DNA of 64,000 nucleotides from Temnothorax longispinosus (Eukaryota; Arthropoda; Insecta; Hymenoptera; Formicidae): positions 15,690,620 to 15,754,619 of the forward strand of contig NC_092366.1 of the NCBI RefSeq assembly GCF_030848805.1, given 5' to 3'. The notes below the pieces were generated by a model. That model worked only from the letters and a program-made list of their open reading frames with translations. It searched no databases and was not told where the DNA came from. Numbering within the stretch: the stretch's first letter is position 1; the number at the start of each line of letters is the position of its first letter. The position numbers were made by a program, and so were the translations under genes. Shown here piece after piece: positions 28,501 through 43,994 of this stretch.

Positions 28501-31500
28501 AATCTGACTATTAGCATCGGATTCGGGGAGATACGCCGCTCCGACAGTAAGTAGCTGTGGGCTTAAGTGAGCTTTAAATCGAAGGGCTCACGAGATGTTA
28601 ATGCATATGCGACGAAGAAATAAAACGGCGACGCTCCGGCGGCAGGAGAGAAAAGAAAAAAAAACCGGGAGGGATGGAAATCCCCTTTAAGACTTAAGAG
28701 GATGAGAGCCACCGTTTGAAACAATCTAGCTAATTTCCCGAGCCCTTTACAATCGACCGTAGATCAGGGGAGGAGAAAGAGAGTCACGACGAACGCTCGC
28801 AAGGATCCGAGAGATAATCCTCCGAGCCACTCGGGATGCCAACGTTGTCCCTCCGTTCTCCTCTGCCATTGCCCCTTCGTCCTTCAGAATGCGGATTATA
28901 GTGGAATTGTCGCCGCGGCGAAAACTCACCGTCTCGTAAGTTGCAGTGTTACCGCGTGATGCCGAATTTGTAAGATTATTTCGCCGTTTTATACGTGTAA
29001 ACGTAAGACCACTTCTAAATACAGATTAAATTAACAGATGTCTCGCGGTACATTCTCAATCAATTTGATGTTGCAAATCAATTTTGATGAAGAGAGATGC
29101 GTTGACATCTGTCGTGTTTTTTTTTACTTAAAAGCGAAGAAAGGAATGTATCTACACATCTAACAGACGGCGTTATATCACACTTTCGCTGGAATTTAAC
29201 GAGAATGGCCTGTAGCAGAAGAACTACACATACGCGGGACTAATCGAGGTGTGTAGGGTTTGGGTACAGATGAAAGAAGGCGGTAGATATTATCGGTAAG
29301 AAGATACCTCGAGATGATTATTGTCAAACATTTCATCGGCTAAGACGTTTCGGGTAGGCCGCCATAAATCCCTTTGAGATTTACGCGCTTCTTCGTATCA
29401 TCCTCCCATCTTCTTCTTCTTGAAGAATCTACTGCCAAGTTACGATGCACTCGTGAGCGGAAATTTTAAGTACTTTACTCTCTTCGGCAAACTCGAATCG
29501 TTTACTAACAACGTGGCGTAATACATCACTATGTTTTTTTTTATTTATATTATTTACACTATGTGAATGTAATTTATCTTTGTGTAACATGTTTAATACT
29601 TGCTTTTTATAAATTTTTAAATGCATATTTCATAAATGTAACTTTACATTCGTGACGTCACCTTGACCAGCCATTAAGTTATAAAATTTGAAGACCAGAG
29701 AAATCGAAAATTAGCTCTACGAACATTTTACATTTTTCTTAATTAATTTCAATACCGCATCATTGAAACTATAAAAACGACGCTTTGCTTATTTTGAGAG
29801 TGATTTCAATTGTTACATTGTGTTACCTATATCGCAAGAAAGTAATGTTTACTGAGCTGTAGCTAAGATTAGCCCTTCGGTAAGTGTTGCATAAATTTAC
29901 ATAATATTACATACACAGATCATACGTTAAATTGCGTTCATTGAGCTTTACGTAATTTTCATGCGGTGCTCAAGAACGGCGTCGAATTGAATTTCCGCTC
30001 CGACGGAATAGCAGTGGCTTTGACCGCCCTTCAATTGCAATGGGAACTCGCGACTCGTATGACGTTCGTAAACGAGACGCGTCCGTTTCGTCATACACCC
30101 GTAAATAGCATACCCGAGGGTTATGGTGCACGAATGAACATTAATATCAGTGCGTTTAAAAATAAAAACTTGCGCCTCTCTTGTGGACACGGCTATTGGG
30201 TTAACTGCAAAAGGTCTCGAATGCAATTGTAAGCTTTACAGTTTTATGAGCGTGGATTGTCGTTTAAAGCAGGAAAATGTGGATCGGGTTACAGTTGTTA
30301 ATAGCAATGCCGATTGTAAATAATATCCATTTTGACATATTCTTTAAATTTATTTTTTATTTATGGAAATTATTACTATTAATATTATTATTATTAAAAA
30401 ATGGTGAAAAATAGTAGAAAAATGTTTTTTTGCATATAAAAATATTGTACTATTACTTTATAAAAATTATTTTTTATAATTACCATATATTTTATTACTA
30501 TATCTTTATTATCTTAAATTTTTGCAATAAATACTGCTTTCTAATTGTGTAATATTATATTTATCTTACTTACAGTCAATCTAGGTATACGCATGCAATG
30601 CTCTCATATCGTTCACTATTAATATTTCTCATTTTCATTAACATTTTGTACTTTTTTTTATTTAAGCAACTTTTATATTTTTAATAATACTTATCTTCTG
30701 TCTTTGTCTTCTACATACTCTTCGTTTTTCCGGGAATATGCCTCAAAATTCTCATATCAAAAAATGCTGTGCAGCTCTTTCCGTGCGAGCAGATAGAAAG
30801 ATATCCATGCATTGCGTGATCCTGTTGATGTATTTTTCTTTCTCTTTCTTGGCGTATTCTTGGCGCGCATAATGTCGCCTCGTTAGTCTCTGACGTTATT
30901 TCACCACGAACCTGCTTGTTCCTTTGTGCGTTTTCTCGGTTCGTCCAGGATAAAAATTTGACAATAGCACTTTTGCATTAGGTTCTGCGATACGTGTTGT
31001 TAAGTTCTTTTAATGGTGAGATCTTTGTTATTTCGCACATGTAACGGCAAATTAGTACGCCGTTTATTGCTCCTGCTAAATTCTACATTCTAAATTTATC
31101 GATCGTGGAGCCTTGGCATTGCTTTTTGCAATGCTGCTTTTGACCAGATGTTTTCGATATTATAAAACAATGACAAAATCTATAATAATACTAATAAAAT
31201 CTATAATAACAATGTAGATATAGAATTATAGAGAGTATACTTTCCTTACTTGTTACAAACTTGACTAAATAAATAAAACAGAAAAGATATTTGATTACAT
31301 TTTGAAAAAAATTTAAACACGGAGATGTAAACGTTCTTATAGAAATGGCACGTACGCGGATACGCGAAGGAAAATCACTACATGTTTTTTTTTTTTCAAG
31401 CCGTAAAGAGACCGTACTTTCGAATTCCGTCTGCCAAACGTTCGCGTGGGTATTCAGAGAGCAGAATACACATTCGTTCCTATTACAGTTATAACACGAA

Positions 31501-34500
31501 CGTCTCTACGCTTTGTCGAGTGCCGTTCTTAAAGCGTGCTTTGCCCACACTCTCACGTATAGTAATCTCGATCCCTGGGATCCCATCGACCAGTACTCAC
31601 TCGTAGATCCTATGCTGGATTCCCAGCGTGATGCTGGGTTGCTTTTGTGGAAGCTTCATGACGCTTTCTGATACCCGCGTCTCTCTCCCTCTCTCTCTCT
31701 CTCTCTCACTCTCTCTCTGTGACGACGTTGCGAGAAGTAAGATTAACGTTAAGAGAGCGGCACTCTCTCATTAACTATGCAAGCTGACGTGAGAGCGTCT
31801 CATACTCAACATTATGAGTTCTCTTCGCTTGTTCTGAACAGATGATGTTGAGCTGAATTTACCATAGCGGAATTTATGTTGCTTATCTTCCTTCTCTTTA
31901 ATTATCGTAATAATTATATTATAAAAAGTAAGCGAGTGAAAAATAAATTTATAAGAACTTATATTGCGTATGTCTAATTTTATCGGAATTAAAAATATAT
32001 GATCTGGTGAATTTCTTTATATTAATATCCATTTAGTCTACAATTTCTTACTTCTTTACTTAACTTCTTTGAAAAAATGTGTTTGATATAAAACTTAGTG
32101 CAATTTATCGATCTGCTAAAATATTTTCTTGTAAATGCTAAATGGTTTTTGTTTATCGCAACGCCATAAAAAGTTTTACCCGATTTCTGAGAGCATCGAC
32201 GAAAAAAGTCGTTATCGCAGGAAGAGTAAAACCTTAAAAAGTTGCATCGTTTGGAACTGCCCCGAAAGAACTGCAACGTCCGCGGTCAAGTGAAACAACC
32301 TGCCAATTCCACGAGGAAAATTTACAGCATCTATAAAGTCTTAAAGTGGCCCGCTTAAGCGTTCACACGATATATCCATATATCGCAGAAAGTCAATTCC
32401 GTCATCAGAAGATCGTTCGAAATGGAAGGAGCGCTCATTGTTTCGTTGATTTCGAGGATTATATAAATTCTCGAAGGAACGCTAGAAATCATTAGAGTTC
32501 GTAAAAGGCAAAAATGAACGAAATATGATTTCCTATCGACAAAATTTCGTTATAATTACGAGGAATGATGTATCCTGAAGAGTTTAGATGCTCGTCATGG
32601 ATAATTATCGGAGTAAATTCGGGATGTATAAATTGGTGATTGGATTTCGATGACAATTCTAGCTCATAAAATAAACCTCGAATTAATCGCCACTGGCTAT
32701 CGCTGTCTCTTTTGCCTTTTTTAAATTTAATTTTCGTCATCATTATAATGCCTAATTATTAAGAATCAAATAATAACGCCCAATATTAAGAATTAAATAA
32801 TTGCATCGCGCGTGGTGACCAAGACACGTCGCCTCTTTCACCTCAGAAATGCATTTTGTGTTAGGATGATGTAGCGAAGAAAGTTTTTATCTGTTGCCTG
32901 TGAATTTAAGTTAACGCGTAACACAAGTAATGCCGGTGAAAGCCGGAAGTTCAGATGTTGATGGTGCAATAAGCAAATTCAAACGTTTTGCCATTCGACT
33001 GTGCGTGAAGAATACAATTACCACCGTGAAACAACAGTTATGTACACACGGTGTGTGACGTAAGAACTGATGTTAGCGACGTTATTAACGTGAACCGGAA
33101 ACCGCAGAGAGAGAAGCTGCGCGTCCGTCCGTGCCGAGATTTCGGAAATTATTTGGTCGACCGGGACGTGATGGTCATTATCGACAACGTACGTTTATAG
33201 GGGCCCATATCCCCGTTGATGATGAATTAATCGCCACCTCGCACCGCCGTTTCACATCGACAATTGCCATCGCGGTTTCGACGTACTACACGGGCATTAA
33301 CGATGAGGACTTAATCGCGGATCCTAATTCATCGGCAAATCAACCTGAAAACTCATTAAGCATTCGAGCGCATGCATAAAGAATGTGCGGTGACACATAC
33401 GTGAATAGCCATTGTATATATATTCGCAGAAACGCTTGAAAACGCTATTCTAGGGTACATCCATGTCAATCTATATGACTACGATCGATACGTCGAGTGT
33501 GGATCGAATCTTCCTATCGTTTCGCTGCACGTGTCATTGATTTCATTGAACGACCGGGAAAAAATAAATAAATTAGATGCCTGCACAATTGCCTTCAACT
33601 GGAGTTAGCAGAGCATCACTCTATCAGCATACCATTAGAGGATCAAAGCCCGGTTGTCTATCTAGAGCGAAGTCAGTTCTATTATAAGCACGCGTCGGAT
33701 GTTTATCGGGTGTACCGAAAGTATTCAACGAAAAATATGAAAAGGGAGACAGGCCGGGGCGCAGCGATTTTTCGCTCATGGAAAACGGCCGCGGCTCGCG
33801 AACCATTTTCCTATCGCTTTCCCGTGCTTCCTGCAAACCGCCGTTAGTCACACGTCGTGGGAAAAACCGACGCGCGTGATTTACCGCCGTTGGTGGTTGA
33901 ACAAACTCCGGGCCACGAATTTTAATAGGAATTCAGATTACGCAGAAGTCACGGGAAGCTGTGTGCACGCGCGCGCGCGATCATCTCTCTGTATAGCGAC
34001 ACAGCGTTCGGGTTAGCTCTCTTTTATGTATAATCGTCTCTTCCACTTTTTGGAAAAATTATTCTTTCGCGCAATTTTATGCAATTCTCTCTTTTTTTCG
34101 ATTTTATTTTAACAACAACTATTATCTACTTTTCTAGTCGACAAATGTTACTATTCGATTGTTATCTCTTGGCAAGATTCTTATTTTTTCTCTCCTGCGT
34201 ACACGGTTAGTTAGTGATATTAAATTCACCACGGCGGAAGTTGCGTGAGACACGGCCACTTGGCTTTGCTAATGCCGATCATTGCAAAATGTTCGATCGG
34301 CCTATTGATTGAATCGTGCATTATATCTATCTTGCTCGTAGCTAATTTTGAAAGCGCGTGCAAATTTCAGCCTTGAAATTCAAGCTTTTACAAAAAGTGC
34401 GCAGAGTATGGCGAAAATATCTTGTGAATTTGTAAAGCAGCAGCATCCTTGTACATTGCCGATGCTCAGAAACACCTAATAATTCTAGTTTATCCCATAA

Positions 34501-37500
34501 AATTCCCTGTACTTTAACTTTTTCTCTTTGCTTTGCAAAAAGTGATATTTGTGTTAGTCTGTACAAAAAATTATCACATCGTTCGACTCATAATCGTTTG
34601 ATTATGTTTTTAATTTCGAGTGTTCACCGAACGCTAATTTCTCCAAATGTACACATGGCTTATCTCGACTTCACAAGGAGAATCATGTTGACAGTTTTAC
34701 GTAAGGTTTAAATCTCTCTTTTACTGAGAACACAAATATTATAGTGATAACAATAATCATACCCATATTTATATAACATTTTCGGTGGAATTAAGAGCAT
34801 ATGTTTAAAACGTGACTGGACATATTATCGATTAGATGCTCAACAATTTTTCCAACGTCAAAAAGTTTGACGTGAATGTCGGACAAAATTTAGCCACGCA
34901 AAATGTGGCCGGCGATGACATCAGTCAAGTCATCTGCATACATTGAAAGCCGTGACATAACATGCTACGGGTGTGCAACATAGCAATCACACTCGCTGTG
35001 GCAGACGTAATCAATAATTCATTCTCTCTCAGCTGGCTACTGAATCACGTCCGAGTGTCAAATATATGCTTAGCCAAATCCTGATTTGACTATCGCTGTT
35101 AAATACACTCGACTAATCGTGAGCCTCGCGATCCTCGACGAAAAGGGATCTTTCATCAATTTCATCAAATCGTACGTAACGATATTTTTTCTTTGCAGGA
35201 TCGATAATTTATGCCCAGAGTTTATGAAAGTTTATGAAAGAAAATTAAAACCTAAATAGCCAACGCTTCTTTCATATGTAATAAACGTCTCTTAAATATT
35301 CGAAATTGCGTTTAATTTTATTGCTATGTATAAAGCTACTTTCTCTCTTACAAATGCACGATTACAGCGAGAGCCATTTATGCGAATTATTAAACTGTTC
35401 GTTTTGAATGCATTCCATTGTAAATCTGAGTAAAAGACTATAATTTAGAAAAGAAAATGTGAAATTGATGATTATTTATAGCAATTTTCTCGTTACTTGT
35501 TAACTGTTCAGAGAAAATTCTTATTGCGAAAAATTTCTAAATGAACGTTAAAACACGAACTTTGATTGTTGCCAAAACCGCGGCTAAATACGATAATCTT
35601 TTTGTCGTTGTGGACGAAAGTAGGCGAAGTAAGATAAAGAATCATCGTGTCTGGTAAAATAATAACGCGAGAATCCCTTTGCGTCACATGCTCTAGTAAG
35701 AGCATAAAAATAGCTGAGAAGACTTACACGATTACGTCATTTAATCTCGTTAGTTTTACATTCCTCGTACAAAGTATACATACACACGTGCATACGTTGC
35801 CGTTTGTGGGAGTGTCGAAAATTCCTCGGTCTCCACGTGTCGGTACTGGTGTCACGAACAGCTTGGCGCGACCGGCTGTAAAAGAACTACCAAACAAAGC
35901 GGATGCGCGCGCGGGTGGTCCACCGCGGCTCCAAAATTGACTCTAGTGCTATATAATGTTCGTCTATACAATGCTGAAATAATGGGAATTGAAAGTTGAG
36001 GTCAATTTATGGCAAACCATCGCAAACCAACTTTATAATTGGTAGAACCAGAAAGACTTTTAACGAGCGGAGTCCATACTCGCGTCTACCACTTCTAACG
36101 CTAAACGTAGTTGTTTAAATCTCGCGTATAATTATAAATCATTATAATTTGATATTATTTTATATTTTTAAAGATATTGCAGATAATATATTGTTTGCAG
36201 ATTTAACTATCTTTTTAGAAAATAAAATAGATAATAAAGTAGGTCACGACAATAAATAGAGTTGATAATTGAATTAAATGAAATTCCATGCCATGCATTA
36301 TAAGTTATTAAATTATATTATCTTTAAATTTGCTTTACATGGTAAAATGTGCACAAAATTGTATATTAGCACATTGAAGGAAAGTGTAACTCATAAACGC
36401 AAATGCGTACTTATTCTCCTTCTCTTCCTTCTCTTTTCTAGAACAATTTTGAAAATTATAAATTTTTATTGCTATTTTAAAGATTTTTGGATACAATCGA
36501 GAAACAAACACAGACGATTCATCTGTTAATAATTAATTTAACGATGAATTTAATTAACTGTCACACTCTATAACACGAGCATTGTCCACAGGCTTTTCTC
36601 CGCGCTTCAATGGTTCGTTATCGTGGCATTTGCGAAATAATAGCCATTTTAATATAATGAAATCGGCGATTCATTGAGCAGTTATTCGCTTGGTATTGTG
36701 TGGGCATATGATATCAGCTTCTGTCCGTTTAGATAGGAACTACATCCCGGACGTTAGATGATAGTATCTCATCCCCCGCATTTCCTCGTACTTATTACGC
36801 ATCCTCATCCAAAACTGTTGAAATTGTGCGTCGAAGTATGTGGCACGTTATGAAGCATAGAATTTCTTTTCTCTTGCGCATAAAGTAAATTTATGTTATT
36901 ATTTGATATTAATAACGATATGAAGAATTTAAGAAGAAGAAAAGAATAATCTCTGTACTACATTATCGTATAAAATCATAAAATTATTTAAGCTATTATC
37001 GTTCTTTAACTTGACGATTCTGGAAATATCTCACCATTAAAAAGCACGGAACTTCGAACTTTTTCATCTCTTGCTCACTTTGAAAAAACTGAAGCGTGGA
37101 TAAATGGGATTAGTCCCCTCTCCCGGTCGAGTTTTAAATTTACCAAACACACTTACGCTTTTAATTCTCAATCGTGCCAACGATGTTTGAGATTGAAAGC
37201 CAAACGATTAACCGGAGACCGGCGTAAACCAAACAGACATCAACATCTTCTCGTCTGGAACCTTAAGGATAACTTCTGAGAATCGAATTAGATATACCGT
37301 TCCGCGTTCTGTCGAAGATTTAAACACAAGTTCTCTGTCAAGTTGGCAATGTTACGCCTAGTTTCGTTCATTGTTTACGGTGTTTCTTTCCACCTTGGCA
37401 GATAACAACATTAGATCTTACAGGCGACAAAACAATTTAAAAAAAAATTACAATTTTAGATAAATTGTATCTTTTACGTGAAAATATCTACATACCTAAA

Positions 37501-40500
37501 GTAATTTTTATTGTAATTTCTAACGTAATCTTTAACACAGCTCTTTTTTCGTTTTTTGATCTAATAAATATTAATCATCAAAAACATCGTGTAATGCAAC
37601 GGAAAGTTTGTTAATTATAAAATTAATTTTACAGTAAATTATTTGTCAACGATTTGTCAATTTTCTTGTATGTTTATCATGTCGCAGATACGATAAGCAA
37701 TTAAAATATTTGTAATTATCCATGATTTTATGCCCTGTATTTCACGGCATCGTATGGCGTAATTCGGAGCTAGCAGGTGAACCGTGCACCATCATTGATT
37801 GGCTCACGTGTAATTATTATCTAGAACAGTTTTAATGCCTGGATTAAATTCGAGAATCGTTGTTCACAACATACTAACGCGATAAATGCTTGAAATATTT
37901 AAAAAAAAATTACTCAGTACATAAAAAAGCAATAACTACAGGTGTCTCTTATGCTTTTAATTAAAACAATAAAATTTGACTTGAAAAGATTTGACTTAAT
38001 TGTTATCTGTATAACACACATTTCTACATATTTAACTCATTGTATCTGTTTTTTTATTTTAATAATAAATAAGCACATCTATTTCCTTATCTAAATAATC
38101 GAAGTTGTAACAAAAATTATATAATTATTACACAGTAATTAATTGCAAAGGATCATATCAGTCAAATGTTTCGTTTTTATTACACATTAACTTCTTTTAC
38201 AACCTAATTTACCACATAATTTTTTCAAAGTAAATTTGTAAGTATAAAAATAAAAATATAAAATAAGTGTGCAAGTAGAAACTTGCACATTGCTTTCTCA
38301 TGCAGTTTCTACTTGCACACTTTTTTTATGAATAAAGTATCATTAAAGATAAATTGGTGTTGTATTTGACTTGATATCTTAAAATTTGCGGACATTAGAG
38401 CAATCACGTAGATTTTTTTAAACAGAAATCGGTAACCTCTTTATTATTAGCAATTTTTATTAATTCTATTATATTCTTCAATTTTTTCTACCCCTATTTT
38501 ATATATAATTCTTTAAAATTTAATTAATCAGTTCTTGAGTTATAGAAATTTCAGTAAATTTCAGAAATTTCAGTGGCTGTTTTTTTTTTAAACAGAAATT
38601 GGTAACTAATCAACCAAATACAGAACTAATCTTAACGAATTATATATGAAATAAGCGTAGAAAAGACTGAAGAATATAATAGAATTAATAAAAATTGTTA
38701 ATAATAAAGGAGTTACCAATTTCTGTTTCGTAATTAGTATGCACATTCTGCAGTACCAGTTAAACACGGTGAGACATATATGTCCAAGATTTGTATCATC
38801 GTCGGTGATTATAAAGTACAAAGTACTTATTCATCACGTCCAATAATGCTATTATCGCGGTCGCGATGTCCTGCAGATGCGCGAGGAAAATATCTTTGTT
38901 TGTGAATCGTGCGCCGTACAATCTGAAATATGAAGCAACCGAATATAGCTATAATAAAATAAATTATTTTATGCAACACGTGCATGGAAAGTGGCCCATT
39001 ACGCACGCTACGCGTGCGTGATAGACCACTTTCCAGGCACTTGCAACATAAAATAGGGTGTGCAAGCCGAAGGTCTTCGGCTCGTGCGTAAACTCCGCAC
39101 CCGGGAATTTTCATCTTACGGCACTTGTTACACAAATAACTATTGTCTGTTTGTAAACAAAAGCTATTCAAATGATCAGAATCAGCATTATCAGAAGGGT
39201 GGCAGTGTGGTCTTGTGGTAAAGCGCCAGACTCGTAACTCCGAGGAACCGGGTTCGAGTCCACCTGATCACAGGAATTTTTATATTCCAAACTGCACCCC
39301 CCGCACGAGTGGGGCTCGTGCGGAGAAACTGGGCTATCCTTCGGAGAAATTAAATTTAGAAATTGGTCGTCAAGCTTGGGGAGCTTGGGAGTGTTACATT
39401 GCATGGCACGTATAAGTAAACTTCTTAATGAGTCTTGTTGACATGTCCCTCTATACGTCGTATGTATAGACGGACACATGCCGATGTTCAAATATCTTTC
39501 TTTCCATTGATTAATCAATTGTCGCATTTTGCAATATCTTTAAAATTGAAGAAAATATAGTATAATATAGTCGCTGCGAAATCTTTTGAAGTTGCCGTCA
39601 TCAAAGAGACTTTAGCAAGCTATAACTTTCTCAAATTTAGGTGTTTTTTTTTTTAATTTAAAAAATACTAAAAATTGGCTTAGATTCTCTACATTAATTA
39701 TGGATACCGCTTAATAAAAAAAATTTACGTTAGAACCGAATTGATCGCTTATATCACAGTATATGAGACAAAACTCTTGCTGTTTAGGACGTAGTGCGAA
39801 AATAACGTCCTAATTAATAACGAAATATTTATCAAGTATATGAAATTTTATAGACTCAAAATATAACTTTTTCAAGTTTTTGCACTGCGCTAGTATAATT
39901 CCAATTGGTGATCAGTGAGGTCAGCATGGCGCAAATATAAACTTCTTGCAAGTTTTGATAAGAGAAAAGTAATTTAAATAAGCTATCAATATTAATTATC
40001 TAAAGTATACCACTTTCTAACAATCTTAATCAATTCAAAGATTGATAAACGCGAGCAATTCTTTGTTTTAATTTGCAATTGTATTCACAATTCTTGTAAA
40101 GTAAAAAAGTTCTAATGCAAAAAAGCCGTTATGTCTCTTTATTTTCAAACCTTTATCGCAATAAATGAAATAAGCCAATGGACGATAATGAGAAATGAGA
40201 TGCATCCAATATGCTTTCCTACTTTTAATAATTACCAGTTACCTTTGCATGACAAGATTTTTCGAAATATAAGTATTCTTTATTTAAGAAACATCAACAT
40301 TTCTATGTAGAATATATTAACGTTCGCAAAACGAACAGGTCCGGGAGCTTCTCAGCTTATTCCGATTTAAACAGCTGAATGCACATCAGTTAGATTGTTG
40401 ATATTTATAGATGCAAGCGTTACCGCAATACTATTGTAAAGAAATGGCTTTTCGAAGGATATATATTTCACAGACTTTACTCCAAATATACATTTCCGTT

Positions 40501-43500
40501 AATTAAAATCATTTTTGACACATGTCTAATTTTCTGATATGTTCTCTTATTAAATCGAGGAAATTAAATGTTATCCGTAGGAATAAATATTCATAACGAT
40601 ACTTGTAATAATAACGTAGTAATTTTACTGTGTACGTTTGCTATCTTCCTTTACGCGTTATGTCATAAAAGTTTATAAAATTTATAGATTTTTATAAAAT
40701 TTTATGAGCTGTTTCCTTCAAGTTCTTATGGACATTATATGAAAAGAACATATTATGCATTATACAATTATACATAACTTGAAAATGTAAACCATGAAAC
40801 AGAAAATGTTTTTGCTACAAATATCTAAAATATGTTATTTGTAATTTTGAAGATCTAGACAAACTTGTATATATGTGTATAAAAATTAAATTCTTCTTTT
40901 CAAAACTTTTTTTCTTTTATTTTATCTTGACTCTTCATTAATTTATGCACTCACTTTACATTTTACATACGTTTGCATATGTACATATATTATTTTAACA
41001 AGTCATTGTTGGTAATATTCTTATGCATTATTCTTTTTTTTTTAATTTATAAATATAAAATATGCTGCTGTTTTTCATGACATATTATCATATCCAAATT
41101 TTTTATGTTTTACGATTTTAATAAAAAAATATTTCTTGAGACTTAAAAAAGAAGCTTTAAAGCATTTTAAATTTGTCACAAAAAATGGGCTTTTTTTACT
41201 TCAGAATAGATAAATTTTATTTATAGAAGTTAATATTTTTATGAAGTTTTTTTTACTCAATATAAAATATAACAAGAGATTCGGTAATTAACATTGACTA
41301 TGTGTATGCGAATTTAAAAATATTATTTTAATTTTTCCACATGCGTTCATGGACTGTTCAGTAAAAGGAATTAAGTTCTGCGTTTCGATAAACGTCTGCG
41401 CAGACCCTCCGAGAGCGAAAGAATTCAAAAAGGGCGAGAGCGAAGAAATGCAGACTAGTGCAGAAGCGTCTGGCTATACATTTTGAAAGGGCGGGAACGA
41501 AAGGCAGAGTTAGCCGATCCGACTGTGAATTCGCCAGTATACTACCACTACTAGTCCACCACTACTGGTCCGAATTCCACTCAATTAGCCCATAGTAGAG
41601 ACAAAGGAACTGCCGACAGTTTTAGTAGTCGCATTTAGATCTCCTTTTTGTTCTGATTCTCATCCGGTTTGGGGACATTGGTCGCCTGACACTGAAAAAC
41701 TGATCACAAAAGATTGTCAAGTTTCTTGTGTTTATTGTGTTATTGTGTTTCGTCAACAATCCTTATTTTTGCAAAGCTTTGCATATATTACAAATTATAT
41801 TATAATTTACTATAATTTTTATAACTTTATGTCTTTTAACAGTAAAACAGAACAATTGATTAAACTATAAACACCAATAAGATATAAAAAATGTATTAAT
41901 TAATCTATAAATTAATTAATTATTCTTCTTAGTTCTTTGACACTTAGTTAGTGTAACGAAAATGTTGTTAACAAAATGTTGTCAAAGTTCAGAGATAATC
42001 GATAAAAATTTGCGAAAAAGAAATCTTCAAGTATTATGATTTGACAGATTTATATTTATCGCTTCCTCGCGTCACGTCTCTTTAATTATCTAAATTTTTA
42101 TTTTATAAGTTACAGGCGTTATAATTTTTCTCCGGCAGATTTCAGCATCTTTCGCAGCAGGGAGAAAGTAATTGCGATGCTAATTAGCGAGAAGTAATGG
42201 CAGCGTCGTTGTTTCGCGATGTCATTCATGAGATTCAGATCTTTTTTTAAGCACTATGAGGCATCTGCCGCATAACGGGTGAAAAATATTGGGTCATGTA
42301 CGGCTCGCTCTCTCCGCGAAATGCGAAACGGTGAAGCTAGACCAATATATATGACGGAACTTAGTCGCGTGGTTTCCTACGAAGAGGCTATTCGATGCAG
42401 GTCACCTGAAGCTGGTGGTTCTGGGGCAATTTGTTTTTCTTCTCCACCCAGACTTCCACGAACCGTGACCAAACAGCTCGTTTTTCTCGTATTCGTGCCG
42501 GCGTGAAACTGGCCATTCCTCCGAAGACAGTGAACAATGTTATCCGCAATTCTGTGCAGTTGCCTTCTTTTATACGCTTCGCACAAGGTCACATCAGGAA
42601 GATACGTAATTCGAAGATTCACTCTTTTGAATAAATTCTTAAAGACATTACTCAATCTTCTTATTCTTAAAAACATTATCTTTTTTCGTTTCTAAATTCT
42701 CGATGATGATATCTTGGCTACTAGCCATATTTTATTTAAACAATTCCTGTTGTAACATTTTTTAATTGTGGAAAAATTGAACACTAATTTTAATTTTTAA
42801 TATGCATAATTTATTACATTTTTTAAAATGTATTCTCTGGACCAAAATCATTTAGCAGATGTAGTAAAAATTGCAATCTTTCTTACGATAAAGGAAAATT
42901 AGATCGCCCATCCGATCATCCAAAGTGTAGGAGCGATAGGGACACCAACCATTTTTTTAAAAAGCTACTTCGCTCTTGAAAGAGTTAAAAAAATCGGTTC
43001 CTACGAAAGATGGCCGCGTCATTCACGCGAGTGAACATTTACACTCGCCGCAACCTCGAGCATCGAACGACTTGAAAAGCTCGAAAGGGCTCCCAAGGGA
43101 AGATTCGCGCGCAATCGTAACTACCGCGCTGGGAAACCTCGAAGGGCCGTGGAAGGACGTGATTTAACTTTGAGTAATGAATTACCAGCGAAATGATAGA
43201 AGAGGGGCGTGAAGGAAGACGAGACCACGCTGAGAGCTGGATACTGGAGGCTCGCTGGACGGAAGGAGAAAAAAAAATAAAAAAGGCAGAGACCGGTGTA
43301 AGCGGTCTACATGCGCGTGTGTGTTTTCGTACGAAAAGGGACAGAGAAAAGAACGTAAAAGAGTAAGAGGATGTGGAGACAGTAAGGAGACACACCTTGA
43401 TATCGAGCTACGAACGCGTATACATCTTCTCGGGCCGAAAGATGAATTTTTCTCGCTGACAACAACTATTCAAGAATTCCCCTTATTCCTTGAAATTATA

Positions 43501-43956
43501 TTTAGGCATCGTGGAACGAAAACTTTACATTTGCGAAATTCGCGAGCGTACGTTATCAACCTCTCGATCTCCGGTGTGAACTTCGATGAGAGTTTTGGTA
43601 AAGCTGCAATTGGAAGTGAAATGTCATGCATACTGTGATACATATTGTATTCAAACATAATGCAATAATATCATAAAGTTTAATTTCTAACAATAAGTTA
43701 AACGATATTCTCCAATATATACTATTTTTTAAATTTGTTATTAAAAATGTATTGTGATTTTCAAAATAATTATTGTATTTTAATATATAAATTATATTTG
43801 TTACATACAATGCGTACAATTTAACATACAAAATTTAAAAACGTGCAAATAACGTTATGATAAAAAAATATTAAATTGTGAATTATAGAACACATATGTT
43901 ATGCGCATAACTCTCAGTATGATTTTTATTATAAAAATGTAATTCAACACACACAC

Positions 43957-43994
<38 letters not shown>

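Noticed and set aside
38827..39171. Minus-strand 114-codon frame with several cysteines, resembling a zinc-binding protein
   Set aside because: It runs across the palindromic insertion and hairpins. The Cys-x-x-Cys spacing is not a recognised domain and the C-terminal half is AT-rich.
39201..39270. Functional tRNA gene
   Set aside because: The A and B boxes are recognisable, but the anticodon, T and acceptor stems do not pair.
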